Assembly (NCBI GenBank): GCA_025966295.1
Contig: JAOPVD010000324.1
Coordinates: 1 to 22,144 of the forward strand
Origin: Frankiales bacterium
GTDB lineage: Bacteria; Actinomycetota; Actinomycetes; Mycobacteriales; SCTD01
Direction: 5' to 3'
DNA length: 22,144 nucleotides
A program made the translations under genes and the position numbers. Below the pieces are notes generated by a model, which saw nothing but the letters and a program-made list of their open reading frames with translations, had not been told where the DNA came from and made no database searches. The stretch's first letter is position 1; each line of letters opens with the position of its first letter. Below, one piece after another: positions 7,680-13,784 of this stretch.

Positions 7680-7697
7680 CCCGTCCGGTAGGACGGG
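7680..7697. repeat. Small perfect inverted repeat between SDR and cyclase genes
   Basis: CCCGTCC (7680-7686), loop GGTA, GGACGGG (7691-7697). It lies in the 130-base spacer inside the operon. Without a T-tract it may be an attenuator or an mRNA-stabilising hairpin rather than a terminator. Confidence 0.4.
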
Positions 7698-7715
7698 CGG
7701 GGGGAGACGGGCTGA

Positions 7716-8804
7716 TCAGGTGCGTGGGGGCAGGACCTTGCGCTGCTGCAGCACCCGGATCCAGTGCCGGAACGACTCCTCGGTGTCCCACGTGTCGGTG
7801 AACCCGGCCTGCTTGATCTTCACCGTGCTGACGAAAGCGAGCGGCGGATTGTCGGTGGCGCCGTAGACGAAGCAGAAGTCGGCGTAGTGGTGCGACTCGC
7901 CGAGCAGTTCCTGAATGCTGATCTTGCGCAGGCCGTGCTTGTCGACGATGCGGTCCCAGACGTCCGCCTTCGACGGCAAGAACTCCGCCATGCTCAGCGG
8001 CTCGTCGGGGCCGACCTCAACGCCGAGCTCCTCGGCCAGCGCGGGCCAGAGGTCGTGCCACTCGAAGACCTCGCCGTTGGTGAGGTTGAAGTGCTGGCCG
8101 TCCGCCTCGGGGGCATCCGCTGCCCAGTGGATGGCGTTCGCGACCAAGCGGGTGTCGACCGCTTCCCAGACGAAGGGGGGACCGCCTGGGAAGGAGAAGG
8201 GCCGGCCCTCCTCCTTGCAGATCGCGGCGTACGCGCCGATCACCGGCGGCAGGTTCATCACGACGCCGTAGTTGGGGCCGACGATGAGCTGCGGACGGAA
8301 GATGGTGTAGCGCAGGCCCCGCTCGGCAGCCTTCTGCTTGAGGTAGTCCTCCTGAAGCCAGTAGAAGTTGGCGTGCTCGTCGCGGGGATAGCGCTCGCGC
8401 GCCGGTACGCGCATCGGGTGGACGTGGATGCCGTACGCCTTCGTCCCCTGCAGCAGCGTCACGTGCTGCAGGGCGTCATCGCCGGACAGCGGCTCCACGA
8501 GGTTGCGCAGCATCGTCATGTTGGTCTGCATCTGGTCCTCGTCGGTCCATCCCGCGACCAGACCGGGCTTCTCGTAGACCGCGGTGTAGACCAGGTGGGT
8601 CACGTCCTTGACACCGCTGAAGGCCTGCTTGCACGCGGTCTCGTCCTGCAGATCGACCGATAAGTGCGTGAACGGCTTGTCACTGAAGATCTCGGGCTTG
8701 CGTCGGGACACGGCCACGACGTCCCAGCCGTCCTCGAGGAACCGGTCGACGACCGCGGCTCCGACCAGACCGCTGGCACCCGCGACGAGCACGGTGTTCG
8801 GCAT
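7716..8804 (-). CDS. PRISE-like SDR family oxidoreductase
   Basis: This 362-residue atypical/extended short-chain dehydrogenase has the NAD(P)-binding motif GASGLVG (9-15). It resembles the PRISE group (progesterone 5-beta-reductase/iridoid synthase): TKAYG (121-125) corresponds to the TGxKHY lysine motif, and NFYWLQED (146-153) to the NFYYxxED motif with the catalytic tyrosine (Y148). PRISE enzymes reduce enones or ketones with NADPH. The C-terminal half (SFPGGPPFVWEAVDTRLVA, FNLTNGEVFEWHDLWP) is typical of substrate domains in this group. The ATG at 8804 has AAAGGAG six bases upstream. It is the first gene of the operon, downstream of a TTGACA promoter and an 18-base inverted repeat. A role as the first reductive step on a keto or enone substrate is an inference. 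Confidence 0.88.
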   Translation of the reverse strand: MPNTVLVAGASGLVGAAVVDRFLEDGWDVVAVSRRKPEIFSDKPFTHLSVDLQDETACKQAFSGVKDVTHLVYTAVYEKPGLVAGWTDEDQMQTNMTMLRNLVEPLSGDDALQHVTLLQGTKAYGIHVHPMRVPARERYPRDEHANFYWLQEDYLKQKAAERGLRYTIFRPQLIVGPNYGVVMNLPPVIGAYAAICKEEGRPFSFPGGPPFVWEAVDTRLVANAIHWAADAPEADGQHFNLTNGEVFEWHDLWPALAEELGVEVGPDEPLSMAEFLPSKADVWDRIVDKHGLRKISIQELLGESHHYADFCFVYGATDNPPLAFVSTVKIKQAGFTDTWDTEESFRHWIRVLQQRKVLPPRT

Positions 8805-8920
8805 TGGCGACTCCTTTCGACAGCAGGGGGAGCGGCGCATCGGCTGCGCAAGGGTCGAGAGAACGGCACAGCAGCTGCCCTACGGCCGCCGGTTGCCCGA
8901 AGCTGAGGCAGCCAAGTGAG

Positions 8921-8938
8921 CGAGCGAGCGTTCGCTCG
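8921..8938. promoter_or_regulatory. Candidate operator: 18-base inverted repeat before the catabolic operon
   Basis: CGAGCGA (8921-8927), GCGT, TCGCTCG (8932-8938) is a perfect 7+7 inverted repeat in the 432-base divergent region (8805-9236). It lies just downstream of the predicted minus-strand start site (near 8952), where a bound TetR-type dimer would block transcription. Size and symmetry suit a TetR operator. Binding is an inference. Confidence 0.5.
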
Positions 8939-8958
8939 GCTTTCGTATGACGCGGCAC

Positions 8959-8987
8959 ACACTCGGGGATCCTCCGAGCGCTGTCAA
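8959..8987 (-). promoter_or_regulatory. Candidate promoter of the SDR-to-acyl-CoA-dehydrogenase operon
   Basis: On the minus strand a perfect TTGACA (8987 down to 8982) is followed, after 17 bases, by GAGTGT (8964 down to 8959). The start site would be near 8952, giving a leader of about 150 bases to the SDR ATG. The -35 is strong and the -10 weak, which fits a regulated promoter. Confidence 0.45.
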
Positions 8988-9023
8988 CACCTCAGAAGCA
9001 GCCGATTGCCCTCAGGCGGCTTC

Positions 9024-9038
9024 TTCAGATATCCTGAA
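9024..9038. promoter_or_regulatory. Candidate second operator: TTCAG-N5-CTGAA
   Basis: TTCAG (9024-9028), ATATC, CTGAA (9034-9038) is a perfect 5+5 inverted repeat between the two divergent promoters. Its length suits a Cro/CI-type HTH dimer better than the 18-base repeat at 8921-8938 does. Its assignment to the regulator's N-terminal HTH is speculation. Confidence 0.35.
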
Positions 9039-9071
9039 CAGGCCTCGGGGCGGTCAGCATCTCCGTCTCCA

Positions 9072-9100
9072 TTGACGCGCGTCCACTGGACTCCTACGGT
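9072..9100 (+). promoter_or_regulatory. Candidate promoter of the HTH-TetR regulator, with a palindrome in its spacer
   Basis: TTGACG (9072-9077), a 17-base spacer and TACGGT (9095-9100) form a good housekeeping-type promoter. The spacer contains the 11-base palindrome GTCCACTGGAC (9081-9091), well placed for autorepression. The leader to the ATG at 9237 would be about 130 bases. Confidence 0.5.
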
Positions 9101-9236
9101 CCCCCCAACGAGGTCGTGTGAGCGTCTACTCGCCAAGCACCAACGGGCTGAACCAGCACGTGCGAAGACGCCAGTTCAGCAACTCTGTTGCCGACATGGA
9201 AGACAACAGCCCGTAGCCACAACGAGGCGGACCCGG

Positions 9237-10199
9237 ATGACGCGTGAGACTGGACAAGCACATGAGCACGGGCTCGCCCTCGGACAGACCGTCCGCCAGT
9301 TGCGGTCCGAACGGGGGCTGAGTCTGCGGGCGCTCGCTGAGCTGCTGCAGGTCAGCCCCGCGACCGTCAGCGCCATGGAGAACGGGAAGACAGGGATCTC
9401 CGCGGAGCGCATCGCACGCTTGGCCGAGGAGTTCGGCGTTCCCGTGGAGCGGATGTTCGCCTTCGCCCACGTCGGCGAGACAGCTGAGCAGCCGGCAGGG
9501 CCGGCACACCCCAGCGCCCCGGACATCCCGGGTGGCGGGCACGGCGCCACTCGGGCGCGGCTCAAAGGCCCGGACTGGCGCAGTTACGCTCCGCTCGACC
9601 TGGGCGCCGCGCTCAGTGGCGCGTTGTCCTCCTTCTTGGAGTTCGGCTACCACGGCGCCACCATGCGCACCATCGCGGAACGGGCCAACCTGTCGGTGCC
9701 CGGGCTCTACCACTACTACTCGAGCAAGCAGGAGATGCTCGTCGCGCTGCTCGATCTCACGATGAAGGACCTGCGCGTGCGTTCTCTGCGGGCGCGCGAT
9801 CAGGGCCACGACCCTGTTGAGCGCTTCGCCTTGCTGGTCGAGTGTCTGGCGCTCTATCACACGCACCGCCAGCAGCTCGGCTTCGTCGGCGCCAGCGAGA
9901 TGCGGAGCCTGGCACCTGACGCTCGCCGCCGAGTCGCCGCGATGCGACGCGACCTGCAGTGCATGGTGGACCACGAGGTCGAACAGGCGGTGTTGTCAGG
10001 CGAGTTCAAGACGACGAGACCCTGTGAAGCGGCGCGAGCCGTCGTCACCATGTGCACGGCCCTGCCCCAGTGGTTCCGGGACACCGGGCCCTCGACCGCA
10101 GAGCAGATCGCGGCGCAGTACGTCGACTTCGCGCTCGATCTCGTCCAGTGCGTCCCCGAGCGGCGCGGCCGCCCGACCGAGGACACGCGCGTCGCTTGA
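9237..10199 (+). CDS. Fused regulator: N-terminal Cro/CI-type HTH plus TetR-family protein
   Basis: This 320-residue protein carries two DNA-binding domains. Residues 14-75 are an XRE (Cro/CI-type) helix-turn-helix (LGQTVRQLRSERGLSLRALA, then VSPATVSAMENGK). A linker of about 45 residues follows, then a TetR HTH at about 120-170 (GYHGATMRTIAERANLSVPG, LYHYYSSKQEML) and a TetR-type ligand domain to the C-terminus. The ATG at 9237 is preceded by GAGG about 9 bases upstream and begins shortly before the XRE domain; the open frame further upstream looks non-coding. The gene is divergent from the SDR operon, so it probably controls that operon and itself, with an acyl-CoA or pathway intermediate as ligand. 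Ligand and repressor or activator mode are unknown. Confidence 0.9.
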   Translation: MTRETGQAHEHGLALGQTVRQLRSERGLSLRALAELLQVSPATVSAMENGKTGISAERIARLAEEFGVPVERMFAFAHVGETAEQPAGPAHPSAPDIPGGGHGATRARLKGPDWRSYAPLDLGAALSGALSSFLEFGYHGATMRTIAERANLSVPGLYHYYSSKQEMLVALLDLTMKDLRVRSLRARDQGHDPVERFALLVECLALYHTHRQQLGFVGASEMRSLAPDARRRVAAMRRDLQCMVDHEVEQAVLSGEFKTTRPCEAARAVVTMCTALPQWFRDTGPSTAEQIAAQYVDFALDLVQCVPERRGRPTEDTRVA

Positions 10200-10541
10200 C
10201 CGCGGACGGCGCGAGGCACCGGAGCTGCCAGGTGTCTCCAACGGGTCGGTTCTGAGCCTGCACGGCAGTGCGGCAGCGGTAACAGGGTTATCCCGGTCGG
10301 GACAGAGTTGAAGCGGTTTGGGACTGAAAGTCCGATTCGGCGCCTTAGTGTCCTCGTGGCTGCCACCCTGGCAGCACGCGCTCATGCAGCCGTGTCCCGC
10401 CGGCACGAGCGTGCGCTCCATGACGTCCTTGGCGGGAGCGAGACCACCGACCAGGACACCCACGAAGGCAGTCCTGCGCGACCTGCGCAGGGCACGGCCC
10501 GGGGGCGGCGGGTTCGCAGGCGGACGAGGACCCCTCTACCT
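10200..10541 (+). promoter_or_regulatory. 342-base intergenic region with candidate promoter for the metalloprotease
   Basis: No credible gene is seen; the metalloprotease frame stays open back to a TTG at 10308, but with non-protein-like Arg-rich sequence. TTGAAG (10308-10313), 17 bases and TCCGAT (10331-10336) form a plausible promoter. A GGACT-GAA-AGTCC hairpin (10321-10333) overlaps its spacer and -10. GAGCGTGCGCTC (10408-10419) is another palindrome in what would be a leader of about 200 bases. I recognise no known riboswitch. Confidence 0.4.
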
Positions 10542-11357
10542 ATGCCGCTTTCTCCCTTCAGCCCTGCCCTGCCTTCCGCAGTCCCCGCGGCCGCGTCCGG
10601 GCGACCCCGTGCCCGTCTGCGGCGTGCTGTCGCCGTGACCGCCGCCGGCCTGACGCTCGCCGCCGCACCAGCGACGGGGCGTGTCCTGCAGACCGCGCCC
10701 GAGACCGTTCTGACCGACACGGCTGCCGCTCAGGTCGGGACAGCGGCGGTGGTCCCCGGTAAGTCGTACGCCTTTGCGGCCGTGCTGGGCGGCCGCCCGG
10801 TGCGCTGGGACCCGTGCCGCACCATGCACTGGCGGTCGAACACCAGGCTCGCCCCCGCTGGCGCTCTGGCAGTCCTGAAGTCCGCCGTCGCCCAGGTGGC
10901 TGCTGCCACGGGAACCCGCTGGGTGTACGACGGGCCCACGACGAGCCTGCCCAGGCTCGCCGCGCTGCGGACCAGCAGCACCGCCCCGCAGCCCGTCCTG
11001 ATCGGCTGGGCGGACCGGGCCAGCAGCGACCTGCTCGCCGGCCAGACTGCCCGCACAGCTGGGATCGCGCGCACCCGCTACCTGGTCGCTCGCAGCTCTG
11101 CCGGCAGTGTTGCCGTGACGCGCGGGGCCGTTGTCGCCCTCAACCGGGCCTCGCGACTTCCCTTGCGGGGGGCGTCGTCGTGGCAGGCCGTGGCCACTCA
11201 TGAGCTGGCTCACGTGATGGGCCTTGCACACGCCTCGGCCGGCAACCAGCTGATGTCCGTGGTGCTCCCGGCACGCGTGACCTCGCTCCAGGCGGGCGAT
11301 AGGGCCGGCCTGGCACGGCTCGGCCGCGCGGCGGGTTGCGTGCCTTTCGCGGGCTGA
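10542..11357 (+). CDS. Secreted matrixin-like zinc metalloprotease
   Basis: This 271-residue protein has a basic N-terminus followed by a hydrophobic export signal (about residues 23-46, RARLRRAVAVTAAGLTLAAA), so it is probably exported. The mature part shows VRWDPCRTMHWRSN (87-100), a pattern seen near the start of actinobacterial matrixin-like domains. The metzincin zinc site HELAHVMGLAH (220-230) matches HExxHxxGxxH, and QLMS (236-239) follows as the Met-turn. C92 and C266 may form a disulfide. The ATG at 10542 was chosen because it sits just before the signal peptide; its ribosome binding site (GAGGA, about 12 bases upstream) is poor, so the start could shift. The gene is convergent with an LPxTG protein gene. 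The substrate is unknown. Confidence 0.85.
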   Translation: MPLSPFSPALPSAVPAAASGRPRARLRRAVAVTAAGLTLAAAPATGRVLQTAPETVLTDTAAAQVGTAAVVPGKSYAFAAVLGGRPVRWDPCRTMHWRSNTRLAPAGALAVLKSAVAQVAAATGTRWVYDGPTTSLPRLAALRTSSTAPQPVLIGWADRASSDLLAGQTARTAGIARTRYLVARSSAGSVAVTRGAVVALNRASRLPLRGASSWQAVATHELAHVMGLAHASAGNQLMSVVLPARVTSLQAGDRAGLARLGRAAGCVPFAG

Positions 11358-11376
11358 CTCGCCCGGCACGCCACTG

Positions 11377-11410
11377 GCCGCGGGGGCCCCAGAACAGGGG
11401 CCCCCGCGGC
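11377..11410. terminator. Strong bidirectional terminator hairpin
   Basis: GCCGCGGGGGCCCC (11377-11390), loop AGAACA, GGGGCCCCCGCGGC (11397-11410): 14 perfect GC-rich pairs. It lies between two convergent genes, 20 bases after one stop and 12 bases after the other, and so can serve both. There is no T-tract, as is common in high-GC actinobacteria. Confidence 0.85.
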
Positions 11411-11421
11411 TCGCGTGAGCG

Positions 11422-12414
11422 TCAGAGCTGCGCGTGCGCTGCACGCCGCCGGCCGGCGAGCACCAGGCCCCCGCCCAGGACGAGCAGGCCGCCGGCGATC
11501 TCGGCCAGCAGAACCGTGTCCGCGCCGGTGAACGGCAGCGCCGTCGCGCTCGTCGCCGATCCGCCCGACGCCGGGACGGTCGCGGCCTGGCCGCCGGTCA
11601 GGCCGGACATCACGACGCCAGCCGGCTGGCCGGTGATGGCGGCCCCGGCCGTGGTGCCGAGAGCAACGGTGGACGGGGCGCTGCCAGGCAGGGTCGCCGC
11701 GCCACCGGTGTTGCCGATGGTCACCGGCGTGACGACGCCGCCGGCCGAGCCCCCGGAGGCGGTGTCCCCTGTGGCCGGGGTGCCGACGGTGCCGCCACCG
11801 GTCGTGCCCCCTGCGGTCGTGTCCCCTGTGGTCGTGTCCCCTGTGGTCGGGGTGCCGACGGTGCCGCCACCGGTCGTGCCCCCTGCGGTCGTGTCCCCTG
11901 TGGTCGGGGTGCCGACGGTCCCGTCGCCGCCCGTCTCGCCTGTGGTCGGGGTGCCGCCGCCGGTCGTGCTTCCCGAGCCGGTGCCGTCCTTGCAGTCGCC
12001 GCCGCGGCGCTCACCATCACCCTTGCCGTCACGACGCTTGCCGGCGTCGTCGTCGCGGTCGCTGTCGTGGCGGTCCGCCTTGCTCTCACCGCGGCCCTCA
12101 CCGCGCTTGCTGCCCTCACGCTCGTCGTCGTCATCGTCGTGACCGGCTTTGTGGCTGTGCCCGTCCTTGCCGTGCGCCTTCTTGCTGCGCTCACCAGAGC
12201 CGTAGTCACCCGACCGGTGGTCGGACTCGCGGCCACCCGTTGCCTTGTCCCCGGTGCTGCAGGAGCAGCTCCCGCCCGGGCTGTGCCGCTCGCGTCCGCC
12301 GTCGGCGTGAGCGGTGGCCCCGAACAGGCCGGTCAGCGGTGCGCTGAGAACCAAGGTCGCCAGGGTGACGCCCACGCGCCGGGTCGTCACGGCCTTGCAG
12401 GTCGAGTTGCTCAT
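11422..12414 (-). CDS. LPxTG (LPFTG) cell-wall-anchored low-complexity protein
   Basis: This 330-residue surface protein has a signal peptide (about 1-37, ending AHA before DGG). A charged Asp/Lys/Arg/His/Gly segment follows (about 40-143, including a five-Asp run and HSHKAGH), then a Gly/Thr/Pro repeat stalk (about 145-225). Further on are a small-residue region, the sortase motif LPFTG (293-297), a hydrophobic helix and the basic tail GRRRAAHAQL. A sortase would cut the motif and attach the protein to peptidoglycan. Four cysteines (6, 50, 52, 141) are present, one of them in the signal peptide. The ATG at 12414 has GGAG seven bases upstream. The acidic/His-rich part could bind cations, but no known adhesin or enzyme domain is visible. 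Confidence 0.9.
   Translation of the reverse strand: MSNSTCKAVTTRRVGVTLATLVLSAPLTGLFGATAHADGGRERHSPGGSCSCSTGDKATGGRESDHRSGDYGSGERSKKAHGKDGHSHKAGHDDDDDEREGSKRGEGRGESKADRHDSDRDDDAGKRRDGKGDGERRGGDCKDGTGSGSTTGGGTPTTGETGGDGTVGTPTTGDTTAGGTTGGGTVGTPTTGDTTTGDTTAGGTTGGGTVGTPATGDTASGGSAGGVVTPVTIGNTGGAATLPGSAPSTVALGTTAGAAITGQPAGVVMSGLTGGQAATVPASGGSATSATALPFTGADTVLLAEIAGGLLVLGGGLVLAGRRRAAHAQL
11762..11955 (-). repeat. 57-base tandem repeats encoding the Gly/Thr stalk
   Basis: Two nearly identical 57-base units (11762-11818 and 11834-11890) are separated by a 15-base partial unit (GTGTCCCCTGTGGTC). A diverged third copy runs from 11891 to about 11955. They encode GGGTVGTPTTGDTTAGGTT-like repeats in the LPFTG protein. 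All changes keep frame, so copy number could vary by slippage or recombination. Confidence 0.85.
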
Positions 12415-12710
12415 GTGTGTGCTCCGTCAAGGTCATGGGCCCTCGGCGCATCCCGAACAGACGAGGGCATGCCTCGTCGCCGTTCCGGAGCGTCCGAGTG
12501 ACGCCCTGGGGGGTGGGTGGGGCTCGTCACTGGCTCGCCGGACGGTCTGTGCCACCGAGTCCGCGCCGCGGGACAAGGCGGCGTCGGTGCAAGACCATCC
12601 GGAAGAACTGCTCGTCGTGAGCCGCCCTATACCCGCAATTGCAAAGTACGCACACAAAATGCCTATTTCCTGAGAGCGTGCCTGCTGAGCCGGCTCATCA
12701 GCAGCGGCAA
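12415..12710. other. Intergenic region upstream of the LPFTG gene, with an AT-rich patch
   Basis: This gap of about 300 bases has no credible gene. The segment 12628-12672 is unusually AT-rich for the window and contains the palindrome GCAATTGC (12635-12642). On the minus strand TATAGG (near 12626-12631) could be a -10 for the LPFTG gene, but the -35 17 bases upstream (TGTGCG) is poor. The promoter probably lies here; the exact elements are uncertain. Confidence 0.35.
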
Positions 12711-13706
12711 CTACTCGCAGACGACCCCGTCGCTGTCGCCGTCGCGGTACCAGTCGTACTCGGCGTCGCGACCGCGGTAGTACGGGCCGTACCCGTTTGC
12801 CTTGGCCTCTTTGCAGGTGCCGAACCGGGGGTCGGTGCCGCCTCCGCTCGATGGCGCGGGAGCTGTGCTCCTCGGAGCGGACGCGCGGACCGGTGCCGTC
12901 GTGGGGTTGCCACCGCTCGGCGCCAGCAACTCCCGGCAGGTCGAGAGCAGCTGCGCGACGGCGTCGCGCTCCGCGGGGGTGACCCAGAGCCCGAACTTGG
13001 CCTTCACGGCGGTCTGCCGGGCCACCATCTGGCAGCGGTAGGCCTTGTTCGGCGGGAGCCAGGTCGCCGCGTCGCCGTCACCCTTGGAGGCGTTCGTCGG
13101 TCCGTCGACGGCGAGCAGGTTGAGCACGTCGTTGGCGAAGGCCACGCGCTTGTTGGCGGGCCAGCCGGCCGCGCCGGTCTGCCAGGCGTTGGAGAGCGAG
13201 ACGACGTGGTCGATCTGCACCGCGCTCGCACGCGCCTTGACGAAGCTGATGACCCGGCCGGTGTACGGGTCGGCAAGGCGGCCCGACAGCACGACGCAGT
13301 CGCGGGTGCCGGACCGGAACGTCGTCGCGGTCAGGTCGCGCCGCAAGATGTCGTTGCGGGTGTCGCAGCCGTTCCGGTCGGTGTCGGCCGAGGGCGCGCC
13401 GAACTGTTCGCGCGAGTAGCCGGTTTTGGCGGCCCGCCCCTTGACCGGCAGCGTGGCGAGGAGTGCCAGCGCGGTGCCGCGGCGGGAGGCGGTCGGCGGG
13501 TGTGAAGGCCCGTGCGTCGGCAGGGCCGTCGCGGGGGCGGCTGGGGTTGCGGTCGGCCCAGGCGTGACGGCGACGGACGGCTGACTGCTCTCGTGCGCAG
13601 GCGCGACGCGTTCGGGGGTCGGCGAGTCGGGCAGCACCGCCCCGAGGCCGCCGAGCGCGACGAGCCCGCCGACAGCCCAGCCTGCGATGACCTTCGCGCG
13701 TCCCAC
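12711..13706 (-). CDS. Secreted HNH-type nuclease (DUF1524/GmrSD-C-like) with C-terminal Excalibur domain
   Basis: This 331-residue protein has an N-terminal hydrophobic export or anchor segment (about 6-26) and a Pro/Ala/Thr linker to about residue 75. A nuclease domain of the DUF1524/HNH type follows: DHVVSLSNAWQTGA (166-179), NDVLNLLAVDGPTNASKGDG (192-211) and the trailing WLPPNKAYRC. A second Pro/Ser linker leads to an Excalibur calcium-binding domain (about 292-331) ending YRDGDSDGVVCE, with the EF-hand-like DxDxDG loop. Secreted nucleases of this build are common in actinobacteria and may scavenge DNA or act on extracellular nucleic acid. The GTG at 13706 has AAGGGAG upstream at good spacing. 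There is no immunity-gene candidate beside it, which argues against a toxin. Confidence 0.9.
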   Translation of the reverse strand: MGRAKVIAGWAVGGLVALGGLGAVLPDSPTPERVAPAHESSQPSVAVTPGPTATPAAPATALPTHGPSHPPTASRRGTALALLATLPVKGRAAKTGYSREQFGAPSADTDRNGCDTRNDILRRDLTATTFRSGTRDCVVLSGRLADPYTGRVISFVKARASAVQIDHVVSLSNAWQTGAAGWPANKRVAFANDVLNLLAVDGPTNASKGDGDAATWLPPNKAYRCQMVARQTAVKAKFGLWVTPAERDAVAQLLSTCRELLAPSGGNPTTAPVRASAPRSTAPAPSSGGGTDPRFGTCKEAKANGYGPYYRGRDAEYDWYRDGDSDGVVCE

Positions 13707-13768
13707 CGTGCTCCCTTCGGACGGCGCAACGGCCGTAGGGACAGCGTAGGAGCAGCCCGCCGGTCGGG

Positions 13769-13783
13769 CGGCCGAAATGGCCG
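13769..13783 (-). terminator. Short hairpin just after the Lrp-type gene
   Basis: CGGCC (13769-13773), GAAAT, GGCCG (13779-13783) directly follows the stop of the Lrp-type gene. Another short GC-rich inverted repeat (CCGCC/GGCGG, near 13757-13771) overlaps it. It is a possible weak terminator before the nuclease gene. Confidence 0.35.
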
Positions 13784-13784
13784 A

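Noticed and set aside
10278..10296. GGTAACAGGGTTATCCC, resembling part of a homing-endonuclease (I-SceI) site
   Set aside because: Only a partial match, with the wrong flanks; no intron or endonuclease gene nearby.
10308..10541. N-terminal extension of the metalloprotease from a TTG
   Set aside because: Composition is Arg-rich and non-protein-like. It would bury the signal peptide in the interior and overlaps the probable promoter.
11762..11955. CRISPR-like repeat array
   Set aside because: Units are contiguous in-frame coding repeats in the LPFTG gene, with no unique spacers and no cas genes.
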